DNA of 13,654 nt from Cognatazoarcus sp050303815 (GCA_050303815.1 JBNLCM010000025.1:1-13654); one strand, 5' to 3'; shown: positions 7,405 through 13,654, counted from the first letter of the stretch. Notes: generated by a model from the sequence alone, not told the origin. Numbers and translations: made by a program.

Positions 7405-7896
7405 TTGAGCGGGCGCATGGCCGGCTGGCTCGGCCTGGCGGCGATCGTCGCGGTCCTCGACCAGCTCACCAAGCGGTGGGTGATGGCGAGCCTGTCGTTC
7501 GGCGACCACGTCGAGGTCACCGGCTTCTTCGACCTCGTCCTGGTCTTCAACCCGGGCGCGGCCTTCAGCTTCCTGGCCGACCATTCAGGCTGGCAGCGCT
7601 GGTTCTTCGTGGCGCTCGCCGTCGTCATCTGCAGCTGGCTGCTGGTGCTGCTCGTCCGGCACCAGCGGGAGCGCCTGCTGCCCTTCGCGTTCGCGATGAT
7701 CATCGGGGGCGCCATCGGCAACGTGATCGACCGCTTCGTCCATGGCGCAGTGGTCGATTTCCTGTATTTCCACGCTGGCCGCTACGGGTGGCCGGCATTC
7801 AACCTCGCAGACTCCGCCATCACCCTGGGTGTCGTCCTGATGATCTGGGCCCAGGTCAGGGATGCGCGCGAGCCGTCCCGGGAGCCTTCATCGTGA
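7405..7896 (+). CDS. lspA: Lipoprotein signal peptidase (signal peptidase II)
   Basis: LspA is an inner-membrane aspartyl protease that removes signal peptides from diacylglyceryl-modified prolipoproteins. The 163-residue protein has four predicted membrane helices (about 8-24, 65-85, 92-109 and 131-150). Family motifs are VLDQLTKRW (17-25), VFNPGAAFSF (47-56), GNVIDR (105-110), VVDF with catalytic Asp118, and FNLADSAIT with catalytic Asp136. The start is uncertain. TTG 7405 follows GGGGTG by five bases; ATG 7417 would give a protein four residues shorter that starts MAGWLGLAA. It lies 21 bases after ileS, with a ten-codon reading frame bridging the gap, and its stop overlaps the fkpB start by four bases. 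Confidence 0.96.
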   Translation: MSGRMAGWLGLAAIVAVLDQLTKRWVMASLSFGDHVEVTGFFDLVLVFNPGAAFSFLADHSGWQRWFFVALAVVICSWLLVLLVRHQRERLLPFAFAMIIGGAIGNVIDRFVHGAVVDFLYFHAGRYGWPAFNLADSAITLGVVLMIWAQVRDAREPSREPSS

Positions 7897-8321
7897 GCCA
7901 GTCCGTCCAGTCCAATAGCCTGATCACCCTCAACTATCGCATCGAGCTCGACAACGGCACGACGATGATCGACACCTTCCAGGGCACGCCCGCCACGCTG
8001 CAGCTCGGCGCCGGCGAGATGATGCCCGCGCTCGAAGCCTGCCTGACCGGCCTCGCGGTCGGCGAGCGCAAGACCGTTACCCTCGCGCCCGAGCAGGCCT
8101 TCGGCGACTACAAGGACGAACTCGTCGAGCGTGTCCGGCGCGAACACATGACCGACGAGACCGTCGAACCGATGAGCATCATGGAATTCGTCGCGCCGGA
8201 CGGGTCGCGCTACCAGGGCCTGGTCCGCGAAGTAAACGACGACGTGGCCGTGATCGATTTCAACCACCCGCTGGCCGGCAAGACGATCCGTTTCGAGGTC
8301 GAGGTCATCGGCATCCTCTGA
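7893..8321 (+). CDS. fkpB: FKBP-type peptidyl-prolyl isomerase, SlpA/FkpB type
   Basis: This is a small cytoplasmic FKBP-family proline isomerase and chaperone. The 142-residue product starts at GTG 7893, inside the GTGA overlap with the lspA stop and behind GGGAG. It contains the split FKBP core: LITLNYRIELDNG near the N-terminus, GAGEMMPALEACLTGLAVGE (39-58), and the closing DFNHPLAGKTIRFEVEVIGI. The insert-in-flap chaperone domain lies between about 72 and 122. The order lspA-fkpB-ispH is the same as in E. coli, supporting the assignment over FkpA- or SlyD-type proteins; there is no signal peptide and no His-rich tail. Confidence 0.95.
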   Translation: MSQSVQSNSLITLNYRIELDNGTTMIDTFQGTPATLQLGAGEMMPALEACLTGLAVGERKTVTLAPEQAFGDYKDELVERVRREHMTDETVEPMSIMEFVAPDGSRYQGLVREVNDDVAVIDFNHPLAGKTIRFEVEVIGIL

Positions 8322-8349
8322 TGTCCGGGCCAGCCGCAGAGAGAACCCC

Positions 8350-9285
8350 ATGAGCGACAAGGAAGTCCTGCTCGCCAACCCGCGCGGATTCTGCGCCGGT
8401 GTTGAGCGGGCCATCGAAATCGTAGAAACGGCGCTGGCGCGCTTCGGCGCGCCGATCTACGTGCGCCACGAAGTGGTCCACAACAAATTCGTCGTCGACT
8501 CGCTGCGGGACAAGGGCGCGATCTTCGTCGAGGAACTCGACGAGGTCCCCGCCGGCAACACGGTGATCTTCAGCGCCCACGGCGTCGCCCGCGCCGTCCG
8601 GCTCGAAGCCGAGGCCCGCGGCTTGCGGGTTTTCGACGCCACCTGCCCGCTGGTGACGAAGGTTCACCTGGAGGTTGCGCGGATGCGCGACCAGGGACGC
8701 GAGATCGTCATGATCGGCCACAAGGGGCACCCGGAGGTCGAAGGCACGATGGGCCAGGTAAGGGACGGCATCCTGCTCGCCGAGGGCGTCGAGGACGTCG
8801 CCGCCCTGCAGGTGAAGGATCCCGCCAAGCTCGCCTATGTCACCCAGACGACCCTGTCCGTGGACGACGCCTCGGCCATCGTCGAGGCCCTGCGCCAGCG
8901 CTTTCCGGCGATCGTCGGGCCGAAGAAGGACGACATCTGCTACGCCAACCAGAACCGCCAGGACGCCGTCAAGTTCATGACGCCTCAGGTCGATCTGGTC
9001 CTCGTTGTCGGTTCGAAGAACAGCTCCAACTCCAACCGCCTGCGCGAAGTCGCGGCCCTGCGCAACGTGCCCGCTCATCTGGTCGACAATGCGGACGGCA
9101 TCGATCCGCTGTGGCTCGACGGCGTCCGCCGGGTCGGCGTCACCGCCGGCGCGTCGGCGCCGGAGGTGCTGGTGGACCAGGTGATCGAGCGGCTGTCCAC
9201 CCTCGGAGCCCGCTCCGTGCGAACGCTCGAGGGCGTGCCGGAGAAGGTTACCTTCCCGATTCCCAAGGAGCTGCAGGCCTCCTGA
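8350..9285 (+). CDS. ispH: 4-hydroxy-3-methylbut-2-enyl diphosphate reductase
   Basis: IspH catalyses the last step of the MEP pathway, reducing HMBPP to a mixture of IPP and DMAPP with an oxygen-sensitive iron-sulfur cluster. The 311-residue product has the three cluster cysteines Cys15 (GFCAGV), Cys99 (DATCPLV) and Cys197 (DDICYANQNRQ). Substrate-site residues appear in VRHEVVHNK, SAHGV, IGHKGHPEVEG (with the His127 and Glu129 pair), TQTTLSVDD and the SSNSNRL block. The start has a purine-rich AGAGAGAA region upstream and follows fkpB by 28 bases. It is the last gene of the ribF cluster; a strong palindrome lies directly after the stop. Confidence 0.98.
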   Translation: MSDKEVLLANPRGFCAGVERAIEIVETALARFGAPIYVRHEVVHNKFVVDSLRDKGAIFVEELDEVPAGNTVIFSAHGVARAVRLEAEARGLRVFDATCPLVTKVHLEVARMRDQGREIVMIGHKGHPEVEGTMGQVRDGILLAEGVEDVAALQVKDPAKLAYVTQTTLSVDDASAIVEALRQRFPAIVGPKKDDICYANQNRQDAVKFMTPQVDLVLVVGSKNSSNSNRLREVAALRNVPAHLVDNADGIDPLWLDGVRRVGVTAGASAPEVLVDQVIERLSTLGARSVRTLEGVPEKVTFPIPKELQAS

Positions 9286-9303
9286 GCCCCGCCTCGGCGG
9301 GGC
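9286..9303. terminator. GC-rich palindrome between convergent ispH and glycine-zipper gene
   Basis: GCCCCGCC and GGCGGGGC form a perfect 8-bp stem around TC (in practice a 7-bp stem with a four-base loop). It begins immediately after the ispH stop and ends 7 bases before the stop of the opposing gene. No T-run follows on either strand, so it may act with Rho or protect mRNA ends, and could serve both convergent genes. Confidence 0.5.
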
Positions 9304-9309
9304 GGCCGC

Positions 9310-9828
9310 TCAGTCGTCGTGGTGGCGGTGCCCGCGGCCACGACCCTTGTGGTGTCCACGGCCGCGGCGATCGCCATCCTCCCGGTAGATGATGCGTTCG
9401 CGCACGTGGTGGCGGTCCTCATCGTCGCCGCGATAGACGATGCGCTCGCGAACCCGTTCACGGCGACCCCCATCGGAGCCGATGTCCTTGCCGATGGCCG
9501 CGCCGATCGCGGCACCGATACCGGCGCCGAGCACACCTCCGCTGCTGCCACCGGCAGACTGGCCCGCCTTCGTGCCCGCCGCACCGCCAATGGCGCCACC
9601 CACCATGGCGCTGGTCCGGCCGCGTCCCTCGGTGCCGGCGGCACCGCCCACGGCCCCACCGACGGCGCCGCCCAGCACGGCGCCATCGCGTCCGCCGACG
9701 GCTTCGCCCAGCACGGCGCCGGCCGCCGCGCCAAGCCCGCCCCCCAGGGCACTCCCCACGTCACCGCCGGCCAGGGCCGGCTGCATCAAGGCCAGCAGGG
9801 CCAGTCCCGCACACGTTTTCCGGATCAT
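9310..9828 (-). CDS. Secreted glycine-zipper protein with Arg/His-rich tail
   Basis: The 172-residue product has a signal peptide (Met1-Ala20, with likely cleavage after ALA at 20; there is no Cys at +1, so it is not a lipoprotein). Residues 24-118 are Gly/Ala-rich with GxxxG spacing repeated many times (GGGLGAAAGAVLGEAVGG, GGAVGGAVGG, GAGIGAAIGAAIG), matching the glycine-zipper membrane-associating class. The tail has two 16-residue repeats (126-141 and 142-157) and ends in a Gly/Arg/His run with HH and HHDD, which could bind metal or anionic polymers. The start at 9828 follows AAAGGGAG and gives a clean signal sequence; an upstream in-frame ATG at 9870 is less likely. Function is unknown. 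Similar proteins act in outer-membrane or surface structure, but I have no specific role to give. Confidence 0.8.
   Translation of the reverse strand: MIRKTCAGLALLALMQPALAGGDVGSALGGGLGAAAGAVLGEAVGGRDGAVLGGAVGGAVGGAAGTEGRGRTSAMVGGAIGGAAGTKAGQSAGGSSGGVLGAGIGAAIGAAIGKDIGSDGGRRERVRERIVYRGDDEDRHHVRERIIYREDGDRRGRGHHKGRGRGHRHHDD
9358..9453 (-). repeat. Tandem 48-bp coding repeat (two copies)
   Basis: Two adjacent 48-base units encode VRERIVYRGDDEDRHH (9453-9406) and VRERIIYREDGDRRGR (9405-9358). The first nine residues are nearly identical and the rest drifts while keeping the charged character, which points to an old duplication within the gene's tail. Confidence 0.7.
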
Positions 9829-10035
9829 CGTCGGCTCCCTTTCAATGGTTTCGTGCCCCGATTGTGTCAACGCCCATCGGCAGCGATCTGCCTGCGGGTG
9901 TTACGCGGGGTAAGGGAGTGCAACGGGCTGGCCGGCCCGTCCGGCGCCGTGGCGGGCGGTGCGGGCGTGGCCTCGGGCCGCAATGTGCCGCACGGGCGCG
10001 ATCACCTGCGCTTACAAATGCGATGCGCCAACGCG
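9829..10035. other. Intergenic region upstream of the glycine-zipper gene
   Basis: About 200 bases between the glycine-zipper start and the terminator of the DUF2892 gene hold no convincing gene. The region should contain the glycine-zipper promoter. The minus strand has TTGACA (9870-9865), but the best -10 at 16-18 bases is poor, and TTGCAC (9923-9918) lacks a partner as well. The 5' ribosome site AAAGGGAG lies next to the start. Confidence 0.4.
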
Positions 10036-10037
10036 AC

Positions 10038-10062
10038 AAAAAACGGCACCTTGCGGTGCCGT
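10038..10062 (-). terminator. Intrinsic terminator after the DUF2892 gene
   Basis: Read on the minus strand, ACGGCACC, a GCAA tetraloop and GGTGCCGT form a perfect 8-bp hairpin, followed directly by a run of six T (10043-10038, the first being the last stem base). It sits about 18 bases after the DUF2892 stop and is the clearest Rho-independent terminator in the window. It closes the nudJ-mnmA-DUF2892 run. Confidence 0.88.
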
Positions 10063-10080
10063 CCGTGGCGCGCCCCACCC

Positions 10081-10299
10081 TCAGTGGGCGTGGCCGGTCA
10101 GGTCCTGGCGGTGCGCTCGGTCGAGCTTGTCGAGGGCAAAGTAGACCGGGCAGAACCCCGTGAAGGCGCTTTGCAGCATCAAGGCGCCGACCGCGCCAGG
10201 CACCAGCAGCCAGTAGGGATGGACAAAGGCCGCCAGCAGTGCCCCGATCAGGATCAGGGCGCCGGCGATGCCGTCATGCATGCGCGTGTGCTGTCCCAT
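10081..10299 (-). CDS. DUF2892 (YgaP-like transmembrane domain) small membrane protein
   Basis: A 72-residue protein with two hydrophobic segments, about 10-27 (GIAGALILIGALLAAFV) and 30-47 (WLLVPGAVGALMLQSAFT), separated by HPYW, then FTGFCPVYFALDKL. The GFCP(V/L)Y motif after the second helix is the hallmark of the DUF2892 inner-membrane domain found alone or fused to rhodanese in YgaP. Start ATG 10299 follows GGGAGAAG; Met7 is a weaker alternative. The tail after residue 55 is short and charged, with three His. It lies 88 bases after mnmA and just before a strong terminator, so it may share the mnmA transcript. Biological role is unknown. Confidence 0.85.
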   Translation of the reverse strand: MGQHTRMHDGIAGALILIGALLAAFVHPYWLLVPGAVGALMLQSAFTGFCPVYFALDKLDRAHRQDLTGHAH

Positions 10300-10387
10300 G
10301 GTCTTCTCCCGTTCATACCGCCCGATTGCGGCATTCGTGGGACTGTCCCCCGAGACCCGCGTTCGCGGTCCGCGACCGGCGGCGGGC

Positions 10388-11521
10388 TCAGCCGGCGATG
10401 ACACCACCGCCGAGGCAGACCCGGGACTCATACACGACGACGCTCTGGCCGGGCGTGAGGGCCCACTGGGGCTGGGCGAAGGCAATCTCGGCCCGATCGG
10501 ATGACAGGGCGTCGATCTCGCACGGCATGTCGGGCGTCCGGTAGCGCGGCTTCGCGGTATAGACCCAGTGCGTCCGCGGCGCGCGCCCGGACACCCAGGA
10601 CAGATCGATGGCCGCAAGCCGCTCCCGCAGCAGGGCCGGGTGATCGTGGCCCTGCACGACATAGAGCACGTTGCGGGCCACATCCTTCTTGGCCACGTAC
10701 CAGGCATCGTGCTCGCCAGCGGCATCCTGATGGCCCTTGATACCGCCAATCATCAGGCCCTTGCGCTGGCCGATCGTGTGGTACATGAGGCCCTGGTGCT
10801 GGCCAATGACCTGGTCGGAATCGAGCACGCGGATCTCGCCGGGCCGGGTGGGCAGGTAGCGCATCAGGAACTCGCGGAAGGGGCGCTCACCGATGAAGCA
10901 GATGCCGGTCGAATCCTTCTTGTCATGCACGTGCAGCCCCGCCGCCTCCGCGATGCGGCGCACGTCCCGCTTGTACAGGCCGCCGAGCGGGAACAGCGTC
11001 TTCGACAGCTGCTCCTGGTTCAGGCGATAGAGGAAATAGCTCTGGTCCTTCGTACCGTCCTCGGCCTTCAGCAACTGGAACTCGGTCCGCCCGTCGTTCG
11101 TCCATTCGCGTACCTGGGCGTAGTGCCCCGTAGCGATGCGCTCGGCTCCGAGTTGCAGGGCGTGGTCGAGGAAGCAGCGGAACTTGATCTCGGAATTGCA
11201 GAGAATGTCCGGATTCGGCGTCCGGCCCGCCTCGTACTCCCTGAGGAAATCGCCGAACACGCGCTCCTTGTACTCTGCCGAGAAGTTCACGACCTCGAGA
11301 TCGATCCCGATGCGGTCACAGACCGAGGCGACGTCGACCAGGTCCTCGCGGGTCGAGCAGTAGGCGTCGTCGTCGTCATCCTCCCAGTTCTTCATGAACA
11401 GGCCGACCACCTGGTAGCCCTGTTCCTTCAGCCGCAGTGCCGCCACTGACGAATCCACACCGCCCGACATGCCGACCACCACCGTCATGCCGGCCCCATC
11501 CACCTTTTCGCTACTGGACAT
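10388..11521 (-). CDS. mnmA: tRNA-specific 2-thiouridylase MnmA
   Basis: MnmA thiolates C2 of wobble uridine 34 in tRNA-Lys, -Glu and -Gln, adenylating the base and receiving sulfur through the TusE relay. The 377-residue product has the PP-loop SGGVDSS (19-25), catalytic Cys108 in PDILCNSEIKF and the persulfide-carrying Cys208 in STGICFIGERPF. Other family blocks include GHYAQV, KDQSYFLY and TIGQRKGL. I chose ATG 11521, preceded by GGAGAAGG; a later Met12 (MTVVVGMSGG) is possible. The start overlaps the end of the upstream exported-protein gene by 11 bases, indicating coupled translation. The nudJ-mnmA neighbourhood is also seen in E. coli, though without the intervening gene. Confidence 0.97.
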   Translation of the reverse strand: MSSSEKVDGAGMTVVVGMSGGVDSSVAALRLKEQGYQVVGLFMKNWEDDDDDAYCSTREDLVDVASVCDRIGIDLEVVNFSAEYKERVFGDFLREYEAGRTPNPDILCNSEIKFRCFLDHALQLGAERIATGHYAQVREWTNDGRTEFQLLKAEDGTKDQSYFLYRLNQEQLSKTLFPLGGLYKRDVRRIAEAAGLHVHDKKDSTGICFIGERPFREFLMRYLPTRPGEIRVLDSDQVIGQHQGLMYHTIGQRKGLMIGGIKGHQDAAGEHDAWYVAKKDVARNVLYVVQGHDHPALLRERLAAIDLSWVSGRAPRTHWVYTAKPRYRTPDMPCEIDALSSDRAEIAFAQPQWALTPGQSVVVYESRVCLGGGVIAG

Positions 11522-12083
11522 TCGGTCCTTCTCCGTCAAGCCAGGCCTCCAGCGGCAGCACCACGGCTGCCTCGCCATGTTCCACAAACCACGAATCGAT
11601 CACGTACCGCGGATGCACCCCGTCACCATCGGCCGCCAGTTCCTCCACCGCCGCAGAGAAGTGCTGGAAGATCAGGAAACGCGTGCGGCGCTGCTGCGGG
11701 ATGACCCGATGGAAGCGCAGCAGCCCCTCGCCGGACAGCATCTGCAGCAGCCGCGTCGTCGACACCGCATGGTCGATGCAGTCCATCTTGCCGTACACGC
11801 CCTCGTCCAGGTAGTCGCCTGCCCGGTCGGCGCGGATGGGCAGGCTTCGACCCGCCGAGCGGTACAGACGCCCCACCGCCGCCGCCAGCCGCGTCCGCTC
11901 GGACGCCGCATCCGCCGCGCCGGCGAGGCTCGCGCCGACGCCGGCCAGCAGGTCGGCATCGAATGCCACGGCGGCCTCCGACAGGCATCCGTAGTTGAAG
12001 CAGATGCTCACCGAGGCCGGCCGTGCCAAACCCGGCGCCAGCCCCAGCAGACAGGCCAGCAGGCAGGCCAGCAACCGCCTCAT
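11511..12083 (-). CDS. Uncharacterised exported protein with candidate Cys-His-Asp triad
   Basis: I do not recognise a named function. The 190-residue product has a signal peptide (1-20, MRRLLACLLACLLGL then ending GLA). Conserved-looking blocks are VSICFNYGC (25-33), a helical middle, GKMDCIDHAVSTTRLL (99-113), a basic stretch RFHRVIPQQRRTR (123-135), FQHFSAAVEE (139-148), YVIDSWFVEHGE (160-171) and VLPLEAWLDG. The order Cys102 ... His141 ... Asp163 matches the layout of transglutaminase-like and papain-like cysteine enzymes. From memory, uncharacterised proteobacterial homologues keep these blocks; that is not a database result. The N-terminal Cys28 and Cys33 could pair in the periplasm. 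Its ATG overlaps the nudJ stop as ATGA, and its end overlaps mnmA by 11 bases, so it sits in one translational unit with both. Confidence 0.82.
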   Translation of the reverse strand: MRRLLACLLACLLGLAPGLARPASVSICFNYGCLSEAAVAFDADLLAGVGASLAGAADAASERTRLAAAVGRLYRSAGRSLPIRADRAGDYLDEGVYGKMDCIDHAVSTTRLLQMLSGEGLLRFHRVIPQQRRTRFLIFQHFSAAVEELAADGDGVHPRYVIDSWFVEHGEAAVVLPLEAWLDGEGPNVQ

Positions 12084-12535
12084 GTGTCGTAGTGGCGCAA
12101 CAGCTCGAGCGGAAAGCGACGACCGTCCAGGTAGTCGCGCACGCACTGCAGCACCAGGGGGCTGCGGTGCCGCTCGGGACAGGCCTGCAGATCCGCCTCG
12201 CTGAACCACACGGCACGAACGATGCCGGCGTCCAGCGTGCGGCCCGCCAGTGCCTCGCCGACCAGGCCACTGAATGCGAAGCGCAGGTAGGTCAGGTCGC
12301 CCGCCGGCCGCGGCCACTGGTAGATGCCCACCAGCGCTTCCGGCACGAACTCGTGGGCCGTCTCCTCGAGGGTCTCCCGGATCGCCGCCTCGACGAGCGA
12401 CTCGCCGGGCTCCAGATGGCCGGCCGGCTGGTTCAACCGCAGCCCGTCGCTCGTCTCCTCCTCGACCAGGAGGAAGCGCCCCTCGCGCTCGACGACCGCG
12501 GCAACGGTCACGTTGGGTTTCCAGGTACGTTCCAT
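12080..12535 (-). CDS. nudJ: NUDIX hydrolase, NudJ-like
   Basis: This is a small NUDIX hydrolase resembling E. coli NudJ (YmfB), which acts on thiamin pyrophosphate, its pyrimidine precursor and nucleoside tri- and diphosphates. The 151-residue product opens with WKPNVTVAAVVE as in NudJ. The Nudix box lies at 39-61 (GHLEPGESLVEAAIRETLEETAH), where the usual Gly near the box end is Ala; the metal-binding RE and EE residues are present. LRSPLV-like and YPLE-like endings appear as HRSPLV and FPLELL. ATG 12535 gives the family start; ATG 12544 would add three residues and neither has a strong ribosome site. Its stop overlaps the next gene by ATGA, and its position upstream of mnmA agrees with NudJ. 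Confidence 0.9.
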   Translation of the reverse strand: MERTWKPNVTVAAVVEREGRFLLVEEETSDGLRLNQPAGHLEPGESLVEAAIRETLEETAHEFVPEALVGIYQWPRPAGDLTYLRFAFSGLVGEALAGRTLDAGIVRAVWFSEADLQACPERHRSPLVLQCVRDYLDGRRFPLELLRHYDT

Positions 12536-12585
12536 GGCCGGCATTCTAACCGCCACCCGGCATTTCTGAGCCGCGGCAAATCCAG

Positions 12586-12591
12586 TAGAAT
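12586..12591 (+). promoter_or_regulatory. Candidate -10 box upstream of ilvE
   Basis: TAGAAT matches 5 of 6 positions of the -10 consensus and lies 38 bases before the ilvE ATG, within the 93-base divergent gap to nudJ. The -35 position at 17 bases reads TTTCTG, a weak match, so this is tentative. Confidence 0.3.
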
Positions 12592-12628
12592 TCCGCCTCT
12601 TGACCATCTGGTAGCTGGAGAACCCACC

Positions 12629-13549
12629 ATGTCCATGGCCGATCGCGACGGCTTTATCTGGTACGACGGCAAGCTGGTGCCGTGGCGCGACGCCACCACC
12701 CACGTCCTGAGCCACTCACTGCACTACGGCCTGTCGGTATTCGAGGGGGTTCGGGCCTACAAGACCGTCAAGGGCACGGCAATCTTCCGGCTGGCCGAGC
12801 ATACCCAGCGCTGGATCAACTCCGGCAAGATCTACATGATGAACAACCCCTACAGCAAGGAGCAGCTGATGGAGGCGCAGCTCGAGGTCGTGCGCGCCAA
12901 CCAGCTCGAAAGCTGCTACCTGCGTCCGATCGCCTTCTACGGCTCGGAGAAGATGGGCATCTCCACCCGCGGCACCACCGTCCACGTGGCCATCGCGGCC
13001 TGGCCGTGGGGCGCCTACCTCGGCGAGGAAGGCCTCGAGAAGGGCATCCGCGTCAAGACCTCGTCCTTCGCCCGCCACCACGTCAACGTGACGATGCCGC
13101 GCGCCAAGGTCGCCACCACCTACGCCAACTCGATCCTGGCCAACCTCGAGGCCACACAGGACGGCTACGATGAAGCGCTGCTGCTCGACACCCAGGGCTT
13201 CGTCGCCGAGGGGGCCGGCGAAAACCTCTTCGTCATCAAGGACGGCAAGATCTACGAACCCGAGATCGCCTCGGCGCTGACCGGCATCACCCGCGACTCG
13301 GTCATCCAGATCGCGCGCGAGTTCGGACTCGAAGTCCAGACGCGCCGCCTGACCCGTGACGACATCTACATCGCCGACGAAGCCTTCTTCACGGGCACCG
13401 CCGCCGAAGTGACGCCGATCCGAGAACTCGACAACCGGACCATCGGCGCCGGCAAGCGCGGCCCGGTCACGGAACAGATCCAGGCGCGCTTCTTCGACAT
13501 CGTCAATGGTCGCGCCGACCAGTACGAGCACTGGCTCAGCTACATCTAA
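12629..13549 (+). CDS. ilvE: Branched-chain amino acid aminotransferase
   Basis: IlvE transfers the amino group between glutamate and the 2-oxo acids of leucine, isoleucine and valine, using PLP. The 306-residue product belongs to fold type IV. It shows HSLHYGLSVFEGVRAYK (29-45), the PLP lysine Lys160 in MPRAKVATTYANSILANLEA, DEALLLDTQGFVAEGAGENLF (181-201) with the cofactor-contacting Glu194, SALTGITRDSVI and the TGTAAEVTPI loop near the end. ATG 12629 follows GGAGA; a second ATG two codons later is possible. D-amino-acid transaminase and aminodeoxychorismate lyase share the fold, but the length and these motifs favour IlvE. A small zinc-finger gene follows by 19 bases, probably on the same transcript. 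Confidence 0.96.
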   Translation: MSMADRDGFIWYDGKLVPWRDATTHVLSHSLHYGLSVFEGVRAYKTVKGTAIFRLAEHTQRWINSGKIYMMNNPYSKEQLMEAQLEVVRANQLESCYLRPIAFYGSEKMGISTRGTTVHVAIAAWPWGAYLGEEGLEKGIRVKTSSFARHHVNVTMPRAKVATTYANSILANLEATQDGYDEALLLDTQGFVAEGAGENLFVIKDGKIYEPEIASALTGITRDSVIQIAREFGLEVQTRRLTRDDIYIADEAFFTGTAAEVTPIRELDNRTIGAGKRGPVTEQIQARFFDIVNGRADQYEHWLSYI

Positions 13550-13568
13550 ATCAGGAAGAGAGGGAACC

Positions 13569-13654
13569 ATGTCCGACACCCAGGACAAGAGCGTCGCGGT
13601 GGAGGTCACCGCCAAGGACCTGCCGCTGCACTGCCCGCAACCGGGCGCCCCGCT
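13569..13654 (+). CDS. Small zinc-finger (CHCC type) protein, partial (runs off the right edge)
   Basis: Only the first 28 codons are in the window. The ATG at 13569 follows GAGAGGGAACC and lies 19 bases after the ilvE stop. The segment VEVTAKDLPLHCPQPGAP contains the LPLHCP motif with the first likely zinc ligand Cys22. It matches, from memory, the start of the roughly 60-70-residue zf-CHCC proteins that often follow ilvE in betaproteobacteria and resemble a mitochondrial complex I accessory subunit domain. The remaining ligands lie outside the window, so the identification rests on a short stretch plus context. Confidence 0.75.
   Translation, partial: MSDTQDKSVAVEVTAKDLPLHCPQPGAP

Noticed and set aside
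9865..9870. TTGACA (minus strand) as the -35 of the glycine-zipper promoter
   Set aside because: The -10 at 16-18 bases spacing is poor (CATTGA) and would overlap the ribosome site, so I did not annotate it as a promoter.
9319..10401. 360-codon open frame on the plus strand opposite the glycine-zipper and DUF2892 genes
   Set aside because: It runs through a strong minus-strand terminator and two recognisable minus-strand genes; its composition reflects antisense of Gly/Ala codons.
10568..11449. 293-codon open frame on the plus strand opposite mnmA
   Set aside because: Antisense shadow of a well-conserved gene, no motif.
12543..12548. TAGAAT on the minus strand, which would place a transcript start at the nudJ ATG (leaderless mRNA)
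   Set aside because: No -35 at the right spacing (GCTCAG); too weak to claim a leaderless transcript.
1..13654. CRISPR arrays, tRNA or rRNA genes, insertion sequences, prophage or toxin-antitoxin genes
   Set aside because: I looked for direct repeats with spacers, tRNA-like cloverleaf ends, transposase motifs and small paired toxin genes and saw none.

Overview
The window is about 13.7 kb of gene-dense, high-GC (by eye roughly two-thirds G+C) chromosomal DNA from a proteobacterium. The gene content and protein wording fit a betaproteobacterium, perhaps Rhodocyclales or Nitrosomonadales. Pointers are the complete ribF-ileS-lspA-fkpB-ispH cluster, a FeeM-type N-acyl amino acid synthase, the nudJ/mnmA pair, and ilvE followed by a small CHCC zinc-finger gene. 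The assignment to this class is inference from gene content. I see no phage, transposase, CRISPR, rRNA or tRNA gene, so this looks like core chromosome, not an accessory island.

Layout. (1) 1-562, minus: the N-terminal 187 residues of a FeeM-like N-acyl amino acid synthase running off the left edge. (2) 697-1800, minus: queG, head-to-head and overlapping at its 5' end with tsaE (1774-2274, plus). tsaE overlaps a Tat-exported AmiC-type amidase (2244-3563). (3) 3630-9285, plus: ribF, ileS, lspA, fkpB and ispH, tightly packed behind a TATAAT-type -10 box and ending at a GC-rich palindrome. (4) 9310-9828, minus: a secreted glycine-zipper protein with an Arg/His-rich tail. (5) 10081-12535, minus: nudJ, an uncharacterised exported protein with a candidate Cys-His-Asp triad, mnmA, and a small DUF2892 membrane protein closed by a clear intrinsic terminator. 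The first three overlap at their ends. (6) 12629 to the right edge, plus: ilvE, then the start of a small zinc-finger protein gene.

Function. Several genes act on tRNA decoding: tsaE (t6A37), queG (queuosine 34), mnmA (2-thiouridine 34) and ileS, whose E. coli counterpart depends on t6A37 for efficient tRNA-Ile recognition. The others serve flavin cofactor synthesis (ribF), lipoprotein maturation (lspA), protein folding (fkpB), isoprenoid precursors (ispH), septal peptidoglycan splitting (amiC) and branched-chain amino acids (ilvE).

Most of the window is well-understood housekeeping sequence and I did not find a convincing new multi-gene system. The points most worth a second look are a sharply AT-rich 26-codon patch over the most conserved motif of tsaE, the exported Cys-His-Asp protein translated between nudJ and mnmA, the edge-truncated N-acyl amino acid synthase, and the queG/tsaE head-to-head overlap.
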